A stretch of 64,000 nt of DNA, taken from contig JAGXFW010000009.1 of NCBI GenBank assembly GCA_024637035.1, positions 27,635 to 91,634 on the forward strand, read 5' to 3'. Below the pieces are notes generated by a model. It saw nothing but the letters and a program-made list of their open reading frames with translations. It was not told where the DNA came from and did no database searches. Made by a program: the position numbers and the translations under genes. Source of the DNA: Actinomycetes bacterium. Lineage in GTDB: Bacteria; Actinomycetota; Thermoleophilia; RBG-16-64-13. This document shows positions 8,358 through 16,663 of this stretch, one piece after another. Every line of letters starts with the position of its first letter. Positions within the stretch are counted from its first letter, which is position 1.

Positions 8358-9059
8358 TCAGAACACTCCGGGTGGGTCGGGCACCAAGAGCGGTGCGCCG
8401 GTGAGCGCCGCCACCTCGTTCACCGAGTGGCCTTGCGCCACCTCTTTCAGCACTAGGCCCTCGGGGGTCACCTCGATGACGGCCAACTCGGTCACGATGA
8501 GGTGAACGCATCGTTCGGCCGTCAGAGGCAAGGTGCACTCGGTCACTATCTTGGGCTCGCCGTCCTTGCTGGTGTGCGTGGTGATCGCCACCACTCTGCG
8601 TGCCTTCTGAGCCAGCTCCATGGCGCCGCCCATGCCGGGTACCCGGCGTCCGGGCACGAGCCAATTGGCCAGATCACCCCGGGCGCTCACCTGCAGGGCG
8701 CCGAGGATGGTCATATCCAGCCGTCCCCGACGGATCATGCCGAAGGCCACCGTGCTGTCGAAGTACGAGGCGCCGGGCGTCTCGCTCACCGGCAGCCCCC
8801 CCGCGTTGGTAAGGTGACCGTTCTCGTGACCCGGCGGCGGAGCCGCCCCATAGCCGAGCATGCCGTTCTCGGCTTGGAAGATCACTCCGATGTCGTGCGG
8901 CACGAAATCGGCTACCAGAGTCGGAACGCCGATGCCCAGGTTGACCACCGTGCCCGGCACTATCTCCCGGGCCGCGCGCTCGGCGATGCGTCGGCGGACG
9001 TCGGCCGGATCGCCTCCGGTGCCGACGACGCCTCCGGGGCGTGGCGCGCGCGCACTCAT
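8358..9059 (-). CDS. 3-oxoacid CoA-transferase, subunit B (AtoA-like)
   Basis: 233 aa beta subunit of a two-subunit family I CoA-transferase. It carries the catalytic Glu in the FQAENGMLG motif that forms the glutamyl-CoA thioester, plus TVVNLGIGVPTLVA near the N-terminus and GGAMELAQKARRVVA. The start is ATG 9059, overlapping the subunit A stop as ATGA. Together with subunit A it would activate a 3-oxo acid such as acetoacetate using succinyl-CoA or acetyl-CoA as donor. The exact acid is not determined. Confidence 0.9.
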   Translation of the reverse strand: MSARAPRPGGVVGTGGDPADVRRRIAERAAREIVPGTVVNLGIGVPTLVADFVPHDIGVIFQAENGMLGYGAAPPPGHENGHLTNAGGLPVSETPGASYFDSTVAFGMIRRGRLDMTILGALQVSARGDLANWLVPGRRVPGMGGAMELAQKARRVVAITTHTSKDGEPKIVTECTLPLTAERCVHLIVTELAVIEVTPEGLVLKEVAQGHSVNEVAALTGAPLLVPDPPGVF

Positions 9060-9781
9060 GCCTGCTCCTTCCGCTGCTCCCAGACCCAGGTCCAGTGGAT
9101 TCCCTCGCTCTGCACCACCATGTCGACGAAGATGCCTGGTGTGACTATGCACTCGGGGTCGAGCGCTCCTATCGGTACGATCTCGTCGGCTTCGGCGATG
9201 GTGATGTCGCCGGCCATGGCGACGAAGGGGTTGAAGTTGCGGGCGGTCTTGTCGAACACCAAGTTGCCCAGGGCGTCGGCCTTAGCCGCATAGACGATGG
9301 CGACCTCGGCCGTGAGGGCGGGCTCCACCAGGAAGGTGCGGCCCTCCAACTCCAGCGTGGTCTTGCCCGTTTCCGCAACCGTACCGAGGCCCACGTCTAC
9401 CAGCACGCCGCCGAGTCCCACGCCTCCGGCGCGGATGCGCTCGGCAAGGGTGCCCTGGGGGGAGAACTCCACTTCGAGTTCGCCGCGGCTCATCTGGTCG
9501 CCGGCGATCGGGTTCGAGCCGATATGTGAGGCCAGCAGTCGCCGCACCCGGTGATTCACGAAGAGAGGTCCGGGTCCCACCTCGGGGAAGCCGGCGTCGT
9601 TACCGATCAGCGAGAGGTTGGTGACGCCCTTCTCGAGGATCCCTTTGGTGAGGGTAGGCGGAGTGCCGATGCCGCCGAAGCCGCCGTACATCAGGGTCAT
9701 CCCGTCGTGGAAGAACTCGAGGGCGCGAGCGAGCGGAACCACCTTGTTCTCGCGCGGCGGCAACGGCGGATGGGCATTCAT
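9056..9781 (-). CDS. 3-oxoacid CoA-transferase, subunit A (AtoD-like)
   Basis: 241 aa alpha subunit, with the family glycine motif LMYGGFGGIGTPPTL that binds CoA, a following LSLIGNDAGFPEVG and the C-terminal TPGIFVDMVV. Both ends use ATGA overlaps: its start with the aminotransferase stop and its stop with the subunit B start. This tight coupling supports equimolar synthesis of the two subunits. Its position after an aminotransferase suggests the oxo acid produced by transamination is the CoA acceptor. Confidence 0.9.
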   Translation of the reverse strand: MNAHPPLPPRENKVVPLARALEFFHDGMTLMYGGFGGIGTPPTLTKGILEKGVTNLSLIGNDAGFPEVGPGPLFVNHRVRRLLASHIGSNPIAGDQMSRGELEVEFSPQGTLAERIRAGGVGLGGVLVDVGLGTVAETGKTTLELEGRTFLVEPALTAEVAIVYAAKADALGNLVFDKTARNFNPFVAMAGDITIAEADEIVPIGALDPECIVTPGIFVDMVVQSEGIHWTWVWEQRKEQA

Positions 9782-11103
9782 CGCAGCGTGGCCTCCAAAG
9801 CCGTCAATGAGTGGTCCAAGAGGTCGCCGAGCAGGTCGAGTTCTGCTTCGTCGATCGTGAGTGGTGGCGCGATGATCACCGCGTCGCCGGGCCCTTCACC
9901 CGCTCCGGTGAGCGCCGGGTAGATCAGCAGGCCCTCCTCTTGCGCCGCCGCGACCAGCCGGGCCGTGATTCGGGCGTTGATCGGGAACGGCGCGCGGGTC
10001 ACCGGATCCGCCACGAGTTCGAGCCCCCACAGGAGTCCGAGGCCGCGTACGTCGCCCACGACTGGGTGGCGGGCCTTCAACTGCTCCAAACGCCCGCCGA
10101 GAGTTGGGCCAAGGGCCGCCGCCCGGCTTGGCAGGTCGTGCTTCTGCACGTACTGCACCACCGCAAGGCCGACAGCGCAGGAGAGCGGGTTCGCCGAATA
10201 GGTATGGCCGCTCATGATCACGCCCGAGCCGGCGCGGATCGTCTGAACCAGACGGTCGCTCGCCAGGGTGGCGGCCAAAGGCGTGTATCCGGCGCTCAGT
10301 CCCTTGCCCAGGGCGATCAGGTCGGGGTCGACGCCCCAGTGCGCCATGGCGAACATCGCCCCGGTTCGCCCCATCGCCGTCATGACCTCGTCGGCGATGA
10401 ACAGCACCTCGTTGCGGTCGCAGATCTCGCGGATGCGCTGGAAGTAGCCGTTGGGCGGCACGATGGCGCCGCCTGCCGCGCCTATGATGGGTTCCGCCAT
10501 GAAAGCGGCCACATGTTCGGCTCCCAGCCGATCGATGTTGCTTTGGAGGTCGTCCGCGCAGGCCACATCGCATTCCGGATAGGTCTTCCCGAGCGGGCAA
10601 CGGTAGCAGTACGGGGGCACAACCACAGCGTTGGGTGTGAGCAGCGGTTCGAAGAGGCTCCGGCGTGTGCGGTGCCCGGACATGGAAAGGGCGCCGAGCG
10701 TGATCCCGTGGTAGCTCAAGCGGCGCGAGAGTACGACGGTCTTCTCGGGACGGCCCGCTTCCCGCCAGTACTGCACGGCCATCTTCTGCGCGGTCTCGGT
10801 GGCCTCGGAACCGCTGTTCACGAAGAAGGTCCAGCAGATATCCCCGGGAGCGAGTTGCTCGAGGAGGGCGGCCAAGTCGTCGGCCGACTGGTTGCGGAAC
10901 TGCAGGCGGTAGCTGAAAGCTACGCGCTGGGCCTGCTCGGTCATGACATCAACGATCTCTCGGAGTCCGTGGCCGAGCCCGGCGGTGACGGCTCCCGAGC
11001 AGCCGTCGAGATAGCGCCGGCCCTCACTGTCGGTCAGGAAGACACCGTCCCCAAAGGCCACAGTAGGGTAGTCGCCGTCGAGCAATGGTTGGATCAGGGG
11101 CAT
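9778..11103 (-). CDS. Class III (omega-type) PLP aminotransferase
   Basis: 441 aa, fold type I. PLP-binding residues are visible: FVNSGSEATE for the phosphate, YHG for ring stacking, Asp238 in LFIADEVMTAMGRTG and the Schiff-base Lys267 in IALGKGLSAGY. Members transaminate omega- or beta-amino acids, taurine or diamines to an aldehyde or oxo acid. A four-Cys motif, CX2CX8CX3C at residues 166-182, is seen before the PLP Asp; it recurs in some class III enzymes as I recall, but its role is not clear. It is the first gene of a five-gene operon and faces the PucR-type regulator. Because CoA-transferase and thiolase follow, a beta-amino acid giving a 3-oxo acid is the most coherent substrate class. 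Confidence 0.88.
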   Translation of the reverse strand: MPLIQPLLDGDYPTVAFGDGVFLTDSEGRRYLDGCSGAVTAGLGHGLREIVDVMTEQAQRVAFSYRLQFRNQSADDLAALLEQLAPGDICWTFFVNSGSEATETAQKMAVQYWREAGRPEKTVVLSRRLSYHGITLGALSMSGHRTRRSLFEPLLTPNAVVVPPYCYRCPLGKTYPECDVACADDLQSNIDRLGAEHVAAFMAEPIIGAAGGAIVPPNGYFQRIREICDRNEVLFIADEVMTAMGRTGAMFAMAHWGVDPDLIALGKGLSAGYTPLAATLASDRLVQTIRAGSGVIMSGHTYSANPLSCAVGLAVVQYVQKHDLPSRAAALGPTLGGRLEQLKARHPVVGDVRGLGLLWGLELVADPVTRAPFPINARITARLVAAAQEEGLLIYPALTGAGEGPGDAVIIAPPLTIDEAELDLLGDLLDHSLTALEATLR

Positions 11104-11186
11104 GTGACGGTCGCCTCCTCGTGCGCGCGCCCGGGCCTTCGCGGGCCGCGCCGTAGGGTGTGAGGTGTCGGGGTGTGGCTTGTTGT

Positions 11187-11198
11187 ACTATCGGTAGT
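11187..11198. promoter_or_regulatory. Imperfect palindrome in the aminotransferase/PucR divergent gap
   Basis: ACTATCGGTAGT (10 of 12 positions symmetric) lies between the divergent starts at 11103 and 11274, in the most A/T-rich part of the gap. It is a candidate operator for the adjacent PucR-type activator. No promoter hexamers were assigned with confidence. Confidence 0.35.
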
Positions 11199-11273
11199 AG
11201 TCAACCGCCCTCCGCCCAGTGGTAGGGAGGATTTGGTTGTCCGAGATGTCCACACCGGGAGGGATTCCGTAGC

Positions 11274-12968
11274 ATGGCCATCACAGTGCGAGAAGCGCTG
11301 GACATCGAGCCCCTCGCCCGTGGGCGTCTCGTCGGCGGCCGGCGCGGGCTCGATCGGGTCATTCGCTGGGTGACCATCGTCGAGGTGCTGGAGGACGTGG
11401 GACTGCTCCAAGAAGGCGAGCTCTTGGTCACCACCGCCTACGAGCTCGAGAACGATCTCGAACGGCGACGCACCTACATCTCCGACCTCGCGGAGCGGAA
11501 GCTGGCGGGAGTGGCTGTGCTCACCGGGTTCTACATCAAGGAAGTGCCTACCGAACTGATCGAGCAGGCCGATGAGCACGGACTGCCTCTCATCCAACTC
11601 CCGCCCAACATCAGCTTCTCCGACATCACCCGTGCCCTGCTCGAGCGCATAGTCAACCGCCAGTACGAGCTCATGCACGCCTCGGAGAGCGTCCACCGGG
11701 AGCTCACCGAACTTGCTCTGGGCGATCGGGATTTGGAGGACATCACAGCCGTGGTCGCCCGCTGGACGGGTGGCTGGGTGACGGTGAACGACAAGCGCGG
11801 AGAACGGTTGGCCGAGGCCGGCGAGTCCTTCGGCGAGCGGGGCCCCGCGGTGCTCGTTCGTATGCGCGGCAAGCTCGGGGACGACGTCCTCGAGTCGCGG
11901 CAAGAAGCCACCGTGGTCGACGCGGAGACCGGCAGTGCTTACTCGGGCCTCTCGGTTCCCGTGCGGGCGGGTGGCCGTCGCTTTGGCACCCTCGTGTTGG
12001 TGAAGCGGAAGGGCAGTCTTCAGGATCTGGACCGGGTGGCCCTGGGCCACGCTTCCACTGTGGGGGCGCTCATCCTCATGCGTCGAGAGGCGGTGGTCGA
12101 TGAAGCCCGGCGTCTTCGCGGAGACTTCCTCGATCGGGTCCTTGCCGGCACGAGCGCTCGCGATCCGGTCTCCGTCGTGGAGCAGGCTCGACGGTTCGGG
12201 TGCGATCTGACGAGACCCCACGTGGCGGTGGTCTTCAGGATGCGCTTGGCCGGTCTCGGTGCGCGTGGCATGGGGCGGACGGTCGAGACCGTCAGCCGGG
12301 AGGCCTTTGCGGCTCGCAGGGCGGCGGCCGGACGCCTGTTGCGTGCCGTGGAACACGTCCTCGTTGGTGACGACCGGAGCGTCTTGGTGCGGGAACGCGA
12401 GGGCGATGTGTTGGCTCTGATCGGCGCCGACGACCCAACCGAACCGGCCCGACTGGCGCGCGAGGTGCTGGAGCGATGGGGTGCGCCCCGACCGGGGGAA
12501 GGCCCCTTGGCGGCGGGCTTGGGCGAGCGGGCGGACGATATCCCGGCGTTCGCGCGGAGCGCCGTTCAAGCCCATGACGCCGCCCGCCTCGGGCCGCTCT
12601 TGCCTGGAGCCCCGGTCGTGCTGGAGCACCATGACCTTGGCGTCTTCCGCCTCGTGGCCGACATGGAGCGACGGAAGGTGGATCTGGAAGCCGCCGCCGC
12701 CTCTGCTTTGGGGCCTCTGGCCGATGCGACCGTGCGGGCCCGCCGCATGCTCGAGACGCTGGAGGCCTACCTGGAGAACGACGGCAACCTGCAGGCCACT
12801 GCCGCCGCCTTGTTCGTACACCGTCACACGTTGCGCTACCGGCTCCGGCGCATCGAGGAACTGACGGGTCGGCGTCTGCGCGATCCGCTGGACCGCCTTG
12901 AGTTCCACCTGGGCTCCGCTCTCCTGCGCTATCGGCTGCTGCGGCGCGCGCAGGGCGGCGAGCCGTGA
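11274..12968 (+). CDS. PucR-family transcriptional regulator
   Basis: 564 aa. The N-terminal PucR domain (residues about 5-130, starting TVREALDIEPLARGRLVGG) is followed by a central region about 150-420 and a C-terminal helix-turn-helix of the HTH_30 type (LQATAAALFVHRHTLRYRLR, then RIEELTGRRLRDP). Members activate operons for purine, GABA, proline or other nitrogen-compound breakdown. It is divergent from the aminotransferase operon, its most likely target. ATG 11274 has a GGGAGG Shine-Dalgarno about ten bases upstream. Confidence 0.9.
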   Translation: MAITVREALDIEPLARGRLVGGRRGLDRVIRWVTIVEVLEDVGLLQEGELLVTTAYELENDLERRRTYISDLAERKLAGVAVLTGFYIKEVPTELIEQADEHGLPLIQLPPNISFSDITRALLERIVNRQYELMHASESVHRELTELALGDRDLEDITAVVARWTGGWVTVNDKRGERLAEAGESFGERGPAVLVRMRGKLGDDVLESRQEATVVDAETGSAYSGLSVPVRAGGRRFGTLVLVKRKGSLQDLDRVALGHASTVGALILMRREAVVDEARRLRGDFLDRVLAGTSARDPVSVVEQARRFGCDLTRPHVAVVFRMRLAGLGARGMGRTVETVSREAFAARRAAAGRLLRAVEHVLVGDDRSVLVREREGDVLALIGADDPTEPARLAREVLERWGAPRPGEGPLAAGLGERADDIPAFARSAVQAHDAARLGPLLPGAPVVLEHHDLGVFRLVADMERRKVDLEAAAASALGPLADATVRARRMLETLEAYLENDGNLQATAAALFVHRHTLRYRLRRIEELTGRRLRDPLDRLEFHLGSALLRYRLLRRAQGGEP

Positions 12969-12985
12969 TGCGTCGAGAGCGGGTC

Positions 12986-13708
12986 TCATAGCACCTGGCT
13001 GAGGAACCGCTGGGTCCGCTCGTGAGTAGGCGCGGTGAAGAGCAGTTCGGGCGTGGTGTCCTCGATGATCTGCCCGTCGTCCAGCATGATCGCTCGGTCG
13101 GCCACCTCGCGCGCAAAGCCCATCTCGTGGGTCACGACGACCATGGTCATGCCGCTCTTCGCGAGGTCCTTCATCACCTGGAGCACTTCACCCACCAGCT
13201 CGGGGTCAAGGGCGGAGGTCACTTCATCGAACAGCATGACATCGGGGCTCATGGCCAGAGCGCGGGCAATAGCCACCCGCTGCTTTTGGCCACCGGAGAG
13301 CTGAGATGGGTAGGAGTCCTCCTTGTCGGCGAGGCCCACGCGCTGGAGAAGATCCCGGGCCGTGGCCCGGGCCTCTTCCTTCGACAGCTTCTTCACATTG
13401 ATGGGCGCCATGGTGATGTTCTCGATGGCGCTCATGTGAGGGAAGAGGTTGAAGTGCTGGAAGACCATGCCCACGTGCTCGCGTACGTCGTCCAGGTCGT
13501 CCTTGCCAGGAACGACGCTCTTGCCGAGGAGTTCTATCGTCCCCTCCTGGGCGATCTCGAGGAAGTTGAGACAGCGGAGCAACGTGCTCTTGCCCGAACC
13601 ACTCGGCCCGATCAGCACGACCACCTCGCTCTGCTCGACGTCGAGGTCGATGCCCTTCAGCACGTGGAGCGCACCAAAGTGCTTATGCAATCCGCGTACG
13701 TGTATCAC
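12986..13708 (-). CDS. Polar amino acid ABC transporter, ATP-binding subunit (second system)
   Basis: 240 aa, full-length GlnQ-type ATPase. Walker A is [13 protein letters not shown], the signature [15 protein letters not shown], Walker [14 protein letters not shown] (Val instead of the usual Pro after DE, which is tolerated in this family), H-loop VVTHEMGFA. Its start overlaps the permease gene by 26 bases. It closes a binding protein-permease-ATPase operon that ends tail-to-tail with the PucR gene, 17 bases away. Confidence 0.93.
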   Translation of the reverse strand: MIHVRGLHKHFGALHVLKGIDLDVEQSEVVVLIGPSGSGKSTLLRCLNFLEIAQEGTIELLGKSVVPGKDDLDDVREHVGMVFQHFNLFPHMSAIENITMAPINVKKLSKEEARATARDLLQRVGLADKEDSYPSQLSGGQKQRVAIARALAMSPDVMLFDEVTSALDPELVGEVLQVMKDLAKSGMTMVVVTHEMGFAREVADRAIMLDDGQIIEDTTPELLFTAPTHERTQRFLSQVL

Positions 13709-14372
13709 GTTGCCTCCCGCTGTTGGCCTTGTCCATGCGCGACTCGAGTCGTTGGACCAGGAGTGTGAAGATCAATACCAGCACGAGGTAGTACAGGCCC
13801 GCGACCATATAGGTCTCGAAGGGCTGGAAATTCTCGGCCTGGGCGCTGAGGGCGGCGCCATACAGCTCGGCCACGCCGAGGTATGCCACCAGCGAAGAGT
13901 CCTTGAGACCGATGATGAACTGGTTGCCGAGAGGCGGTACGGCCCGGCGGAAGGCCTGAGGCAGGATCACCAGCCGCATAGACTTCCAGTGCGAGACACC
14001 TAGAGAACGGGAGGCCTCCATCTGCCCCTTGTCTATCGACTGGATCGCTCCCCGGAAGATCTCAGCCACGTAGGCGCCGGAGTGGATGGCCAACGCCAGC
14101 GAACCGGCCCAAAAGGAAGGCAGCACGACGATAGACGTGATCCCGAAATAGAGGAACATCAGCTGGACGATGAGGGGGGTCCCGCGGATCACCGCGATGT
14201 ACACGTGGGCCACCCAGTTCAAGGCCCGGTTGTCCGAGAGCTTGAGGAATGCGACCAAGAGACCGAGCACCATGGCCAGCACCAAGGAGACGGACGTGAG
14301 CTTCAGCGTCATGCCCGTAGCGTTCAGGAAGGGCACGAAGTGCTCTTGAAGGATCTCCCAGAAGTCGATCAC
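13683..14372 (-). CDS. Polar amino acid ABC transporter, permease subunit (second system)
   Basis: 229 aa HisM/GlnP-type permease. Hydrophobic helices flank the EAA loop ([20 protein letters not shown]), and the N-terminal helix carries [20 protein letters not shown]. Length is normal, unlike the tailed permease at 726-1736. It lies between the binding protein and the ATPase of the same operon. Confidence 0.93.
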   Translation of the reverse strand: MIDFWEILQEHFVPFLNATGMTLKLTSVSLVLAMVLGLLVAFLKLSDNRALNWVAHVYIAVIRGTPLIVQLMFLYFGITSIVVLPSFWAGSLALAIHSGAYVAEIFRGAIQSIDKGQMEASRSLGVSHWKSMRLVILPQAFRRAVPPLGNQFIIGLKDSSLVAYLGVAELYGAALSAQAENFQPFETYMVAGLYYLVLVLIFTLLVQRLESRMDKANSGRQRDTRTRIA

Positions 14373-14460
14373 GGACGTCGTCTCCTATCGTCGGAGGGGG
14401 AGCGACGACGCGCCGGCGGGGTCGCCGCGGGCGCGTCGAATGCTGCAGGAGGAGGCAATC

Positions 14461-15243
14461 CTATTCCCCCAGGATGTTCCGTCCCAGCCACTTCGTGCTG
14501 ATCGCGTCGTAGGTGCCGTCGGCGATGATGGCGTCAAGGGCGGCGTTCAGATCGGCGAGGAGGGCGGTGTCTTCCTTCCGGACCGTGATTCCCATCTCAT
14601 CTATGTAGAGAGGCTCCGCCACATCTTTGATCTCAAGGCCGTTCTCCATGATGGCGGAGAAGCCGACCACCGCGTCCGTGATAACCGCGTCGATGCGGCC
14701 GGTGGTGAGGTCTTGCAGAGCGATCACGTCGCTGTCGTAGCCCACGACCTTGTCTTCATCGGTGAGGGTGACCGCGATGTCCTTGAAGGTGGAGGCTTTC
14801 ACCACGCCGATCTTCTTGCCGGCCAGGTCTTCTGGGCTATTGATATCGGTGTTGTCGGCCCCCACGAAGATCTGGGCTCCCGAGCGGTAGTACGGGTTCG
14901 TGAAGCTCACCTGTTCGAGGCGCGTCTCGGTGATGGCCATGCTGCCGATGATCACGTCGTACTTCTTCGACTTCAGGCCTTCGATGATGGTCTCCCACGG
15001 GTTGGTCACCGGGTTGGCCGTCATGCCCATCTGCTCGGCCAGGGCTTGGCCGATCTCGACGTCGAAGCCCACCAGTTCGCCGTCTTTCGTGAAGTTGAAC
15101 GGTTTGTACAAGCCGGACATCGCGTAGGTGAGTTCCGCCTTCGGTGCCTCGGTGGTGGCAGTGTCGCCGCCGCAGCTGGCGAGCACGGCGACGGCCAGCA
15201 CAAGAACCAGCAGTAGAATAAGCGGTTTGGAGAGTTTCTCCAC
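14461..15243 (-). CDS. Polar amino acid ABC transporter, substrate-binding lipoprotein (second system)
   Basis: About 260 aa SBP_bac_3 protein. The lipoprotein signal (PLILLLVLVLAVAVLASC) has a lipobox LASC, then a short Thr-rich linker and the binding domain (ELTYAMSGLYKPFNFTKDGE; KSKKYDVIIGSMAITETRLE). GTG 15243 is preferred: a GGGGG Shine-Dalgarno lies eight bases upstream and a TATAGT -10 (minus strand, 15284-15279) would start the transcript near 15272. An in-frame ATG at 15270 would then be almost leaderless. First gene of the operon; ligand unknown. Confidence 0.92.
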   Translation of the reverse strand: MEKLSKPLILLLVLVLAVAVLASCGGDTATTEAPKAELTYAMSGLYKPFNFTKDGELVGFDVEIGQALAEQMGMTANPVTNPWETIIEGLKSKKYDVIIGSMAITETRLEQVSFTNPYYRSGAQIFVGADNTDINSPEDLAGKKIGVVKASTFKDIAVTLTDEDKVVGYDSDVIALQDLTTGRIDAVITDAVVGFSAIMENGLEIKDVAEPLYIDEMGITVRKEDTALLADLNAALDAIIADGTYDAISTKWLGRNILGE

Positions 15244-15278
15244 GGATGGACCCCCTTCAGGATTGGACATACAACCTC

Positions 15279-15284
15279 ACTATA
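15279..15284 (-). promoter_or_regulatory. Candidate -10 (TATAGT) for the second amino acid ABC operon
   Basis: TATAGT on the minus strand about 36 bases upstream of GTG 15243. No good -35 hexamer is present at 16-18 bases, which would fit an activator-dependent promoter using the palindrome further upstream. Confidence 0.4.
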
Positions 15285-15341
15285 GCCACATCACCGGTTC
15301 CGCGATATCGGGCTGTTCGGTGGAATCTGCGGCCACGGTTT

Positions 15342-15356
15342 TGTACATGATGTACA
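15342..15356. promoter_or_regulatory. Perfect 15-bp palindrome, candidate operator of the second amino acid ABC operon
   Basis: TGTACATGATGTACA has two 7-base arms that are exact reverse complements around one central base, about 60 bases upstream of the candidate -10. The position suits an activator site for the downstream binding protein operon. Otherwise the 15244-15595 gap contains no gene I can support. Confidence 0.5.
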
Positions 15357-15595
15357 TATTGAGATCCACCCGGTGGGGGAGAGTCGCTCCAGCGATGCCG
15401 AGCGGGGCGCACTGGGTGCCGGGTGGTCGTGCCTAGGGTGTCTCCCCCTTCGGCGCGCCTGGGGGATCCTGCACGGATGTGCCGATGTCGGGACGCGTCG
15501 CAACGCCGTGGCGCGCGCTACCTACGTTCCCCATGATTGGACGCCCCGGGGCGGTGCATGGGACGGTGGGCCCGGTCAGTTCGGGCGGGCCTCTA

Positions 15596-16477
15596 TCAGA
15601 AGCTGACGCCCACCCCGCTCGCGCCGCCGTTCCACTGGTGACACTCGAGGCAGACCCTGTCCAGCTGCGAAGTGACCAGGTGGGTGTCGGTGAGGAAGTC
15701 GGCGCCCGAGGTGAGGTGGGGGAAGCTGTTCCCGGTGGCGTAGACCGCAGCCCCTTTGTGGCACGAGCGGCACGTAGCGGACGAGAAGTCGGCTACCTGG
15801 GTCGTGCCGTCGGCGCCGGTGAGCGTGGCGGTCATGACGTGGGACACCCCGTTGCGGGTGGGAAAGTCGGAGACGCCCATCTGGGCTCCATCGTGGCAGG
15901 TGGCGCAGGTGCCCGTCCCGTCGGCCCGGCTGGTCTTGTCGTGGCAGTCGCGGCAGAACTCGTCGAGAGTGGTGGCCGGCGCAGCCACCGCGCCCGTGCC
16001 TCCGGCCAGGACGTCGCCCGGGTTGTTCCGCACCAGCATGGAGGCGGTGATGCCGTCCGCTGGACTTACTAGCACGTTCGCCCCGTGTATCGAGTGACAG
16101 CTCAGGCAGCCACGATAGGCGGTCCCTTGATGCGTGGCGGCATGGTTGTTCTCGTACTCGTTGTCGTACAGGGCCACGTTCCCGCCGTACGGGTGGGGCA
16201 CGCTGAAATGGGTGACGTGGCAGTAGATACAGGCGCGGTCGCGCGGGGTCTTGATCAGAGCCTCGCCGCCCGCACGGGCGTCGTGCACCGCGTGACAGAT
16301 CTTGCAGAGGTTCGTGGCGTTGGAGTAGCCGCCATGTGGCCAGCTACCGAAGAGGTAGCCGCCCTCCCAGGGCGATGCACTGGCCGGGATGCCGGGCACG
16401 GCCGCGGCGGTGCCGACGAACACCAGGAGCAGCAACGCAGCTGCCAACGATACTGCCATTCCGACGGTCCGCTCCAC
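15596..16477 (-). CDS. Seven-haem c-type cytochrome, exported
   Basis: 293 aa. After an N-terminal signal sequence (AVSLAAALLLLVFVGTAAA) there are seven CXXCH haem-binding motifs: CKICH, CIYCH, CLSCH, CRDCH, CATCH, CRSCH and CLECH. This is the layout of periplasmic or surface multihaem electron carriers (cytochrome c3/c7 and doubled-CXXCH-like proteins). GTG 16477 is preferred because GGGAGG lies eight bases upstream; the frame is open to 16555. There are no quinol dehydrogenase, iron-sulphur or maturation genes beside it, so the partner is unknown. Terminal reductase, electron conduit or capacitor are all possible. Confidence 0.85.
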   Translation of the reverse strand: MERTVGMAVSLAAALLLLVFVGTAAAVPGIPASASPWEGGYLFGSWPHGGYSNATNLCKICHAVHDARAGGEALIKTPRDRACIYCHVTHFSVPHPYGGNVALYDNEYENNHAATHQGTAYRGCLSCHSIHGANVLVSPADGITASMLVRNNPGDVLAGGTGAVAAPATTLDEFCRDCHDKTSRADGTGTCATCHDGAQMGVSDFPTRNGVSHVMTATLTGADGTTQVADFSSATCRSCHKGAAVYATGNSFPHLTSGADFLTDTHLVTSQLDRVCLECHQWNGGASGVGVSF

Positions 16478-16578
16478 TGCGGCAACCTCCCTCGACCGCG
16501 CGCCATTCGGCGCGCATCCACATCCCGCCGATATCCTAACTTTGGTTCCACCCAAAGGGAAGAGGCTACACTCAGAGG

Positions 16579-16610
16579 CGCCGAATGCACGCTTTCGGGA
16601 CCATTCGGCG
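16579..16610. terminator. Hairpin downstream of the EamA-type gene
   Basis: CGCCGAATG at 16579-16587 pairs with CATTCGGCG at 16602-16610 (perfect 9-bp stem, 14-base loop). It lies after the minus-strand transporter stop (16664) and before the cytochrome start. There is no T-tract, so it may be a non-canonical terminator or an RNA-stability element. Confidence 0.4.
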
Positions 16611-16663
16611 TCGCCGAACGAAGGTATCCGCGCTCGTGGGGTCGCCCCCGGGGGCGTGTGCTC

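Noticed and set aside
11094..12989. Long open frame antisense to the PucR gene
   Set aside because: It is a high-GC shadow frame with Arg/Gln/His/Pro-rich, domain-free translation; the plus-strand PucR protein explains the region.
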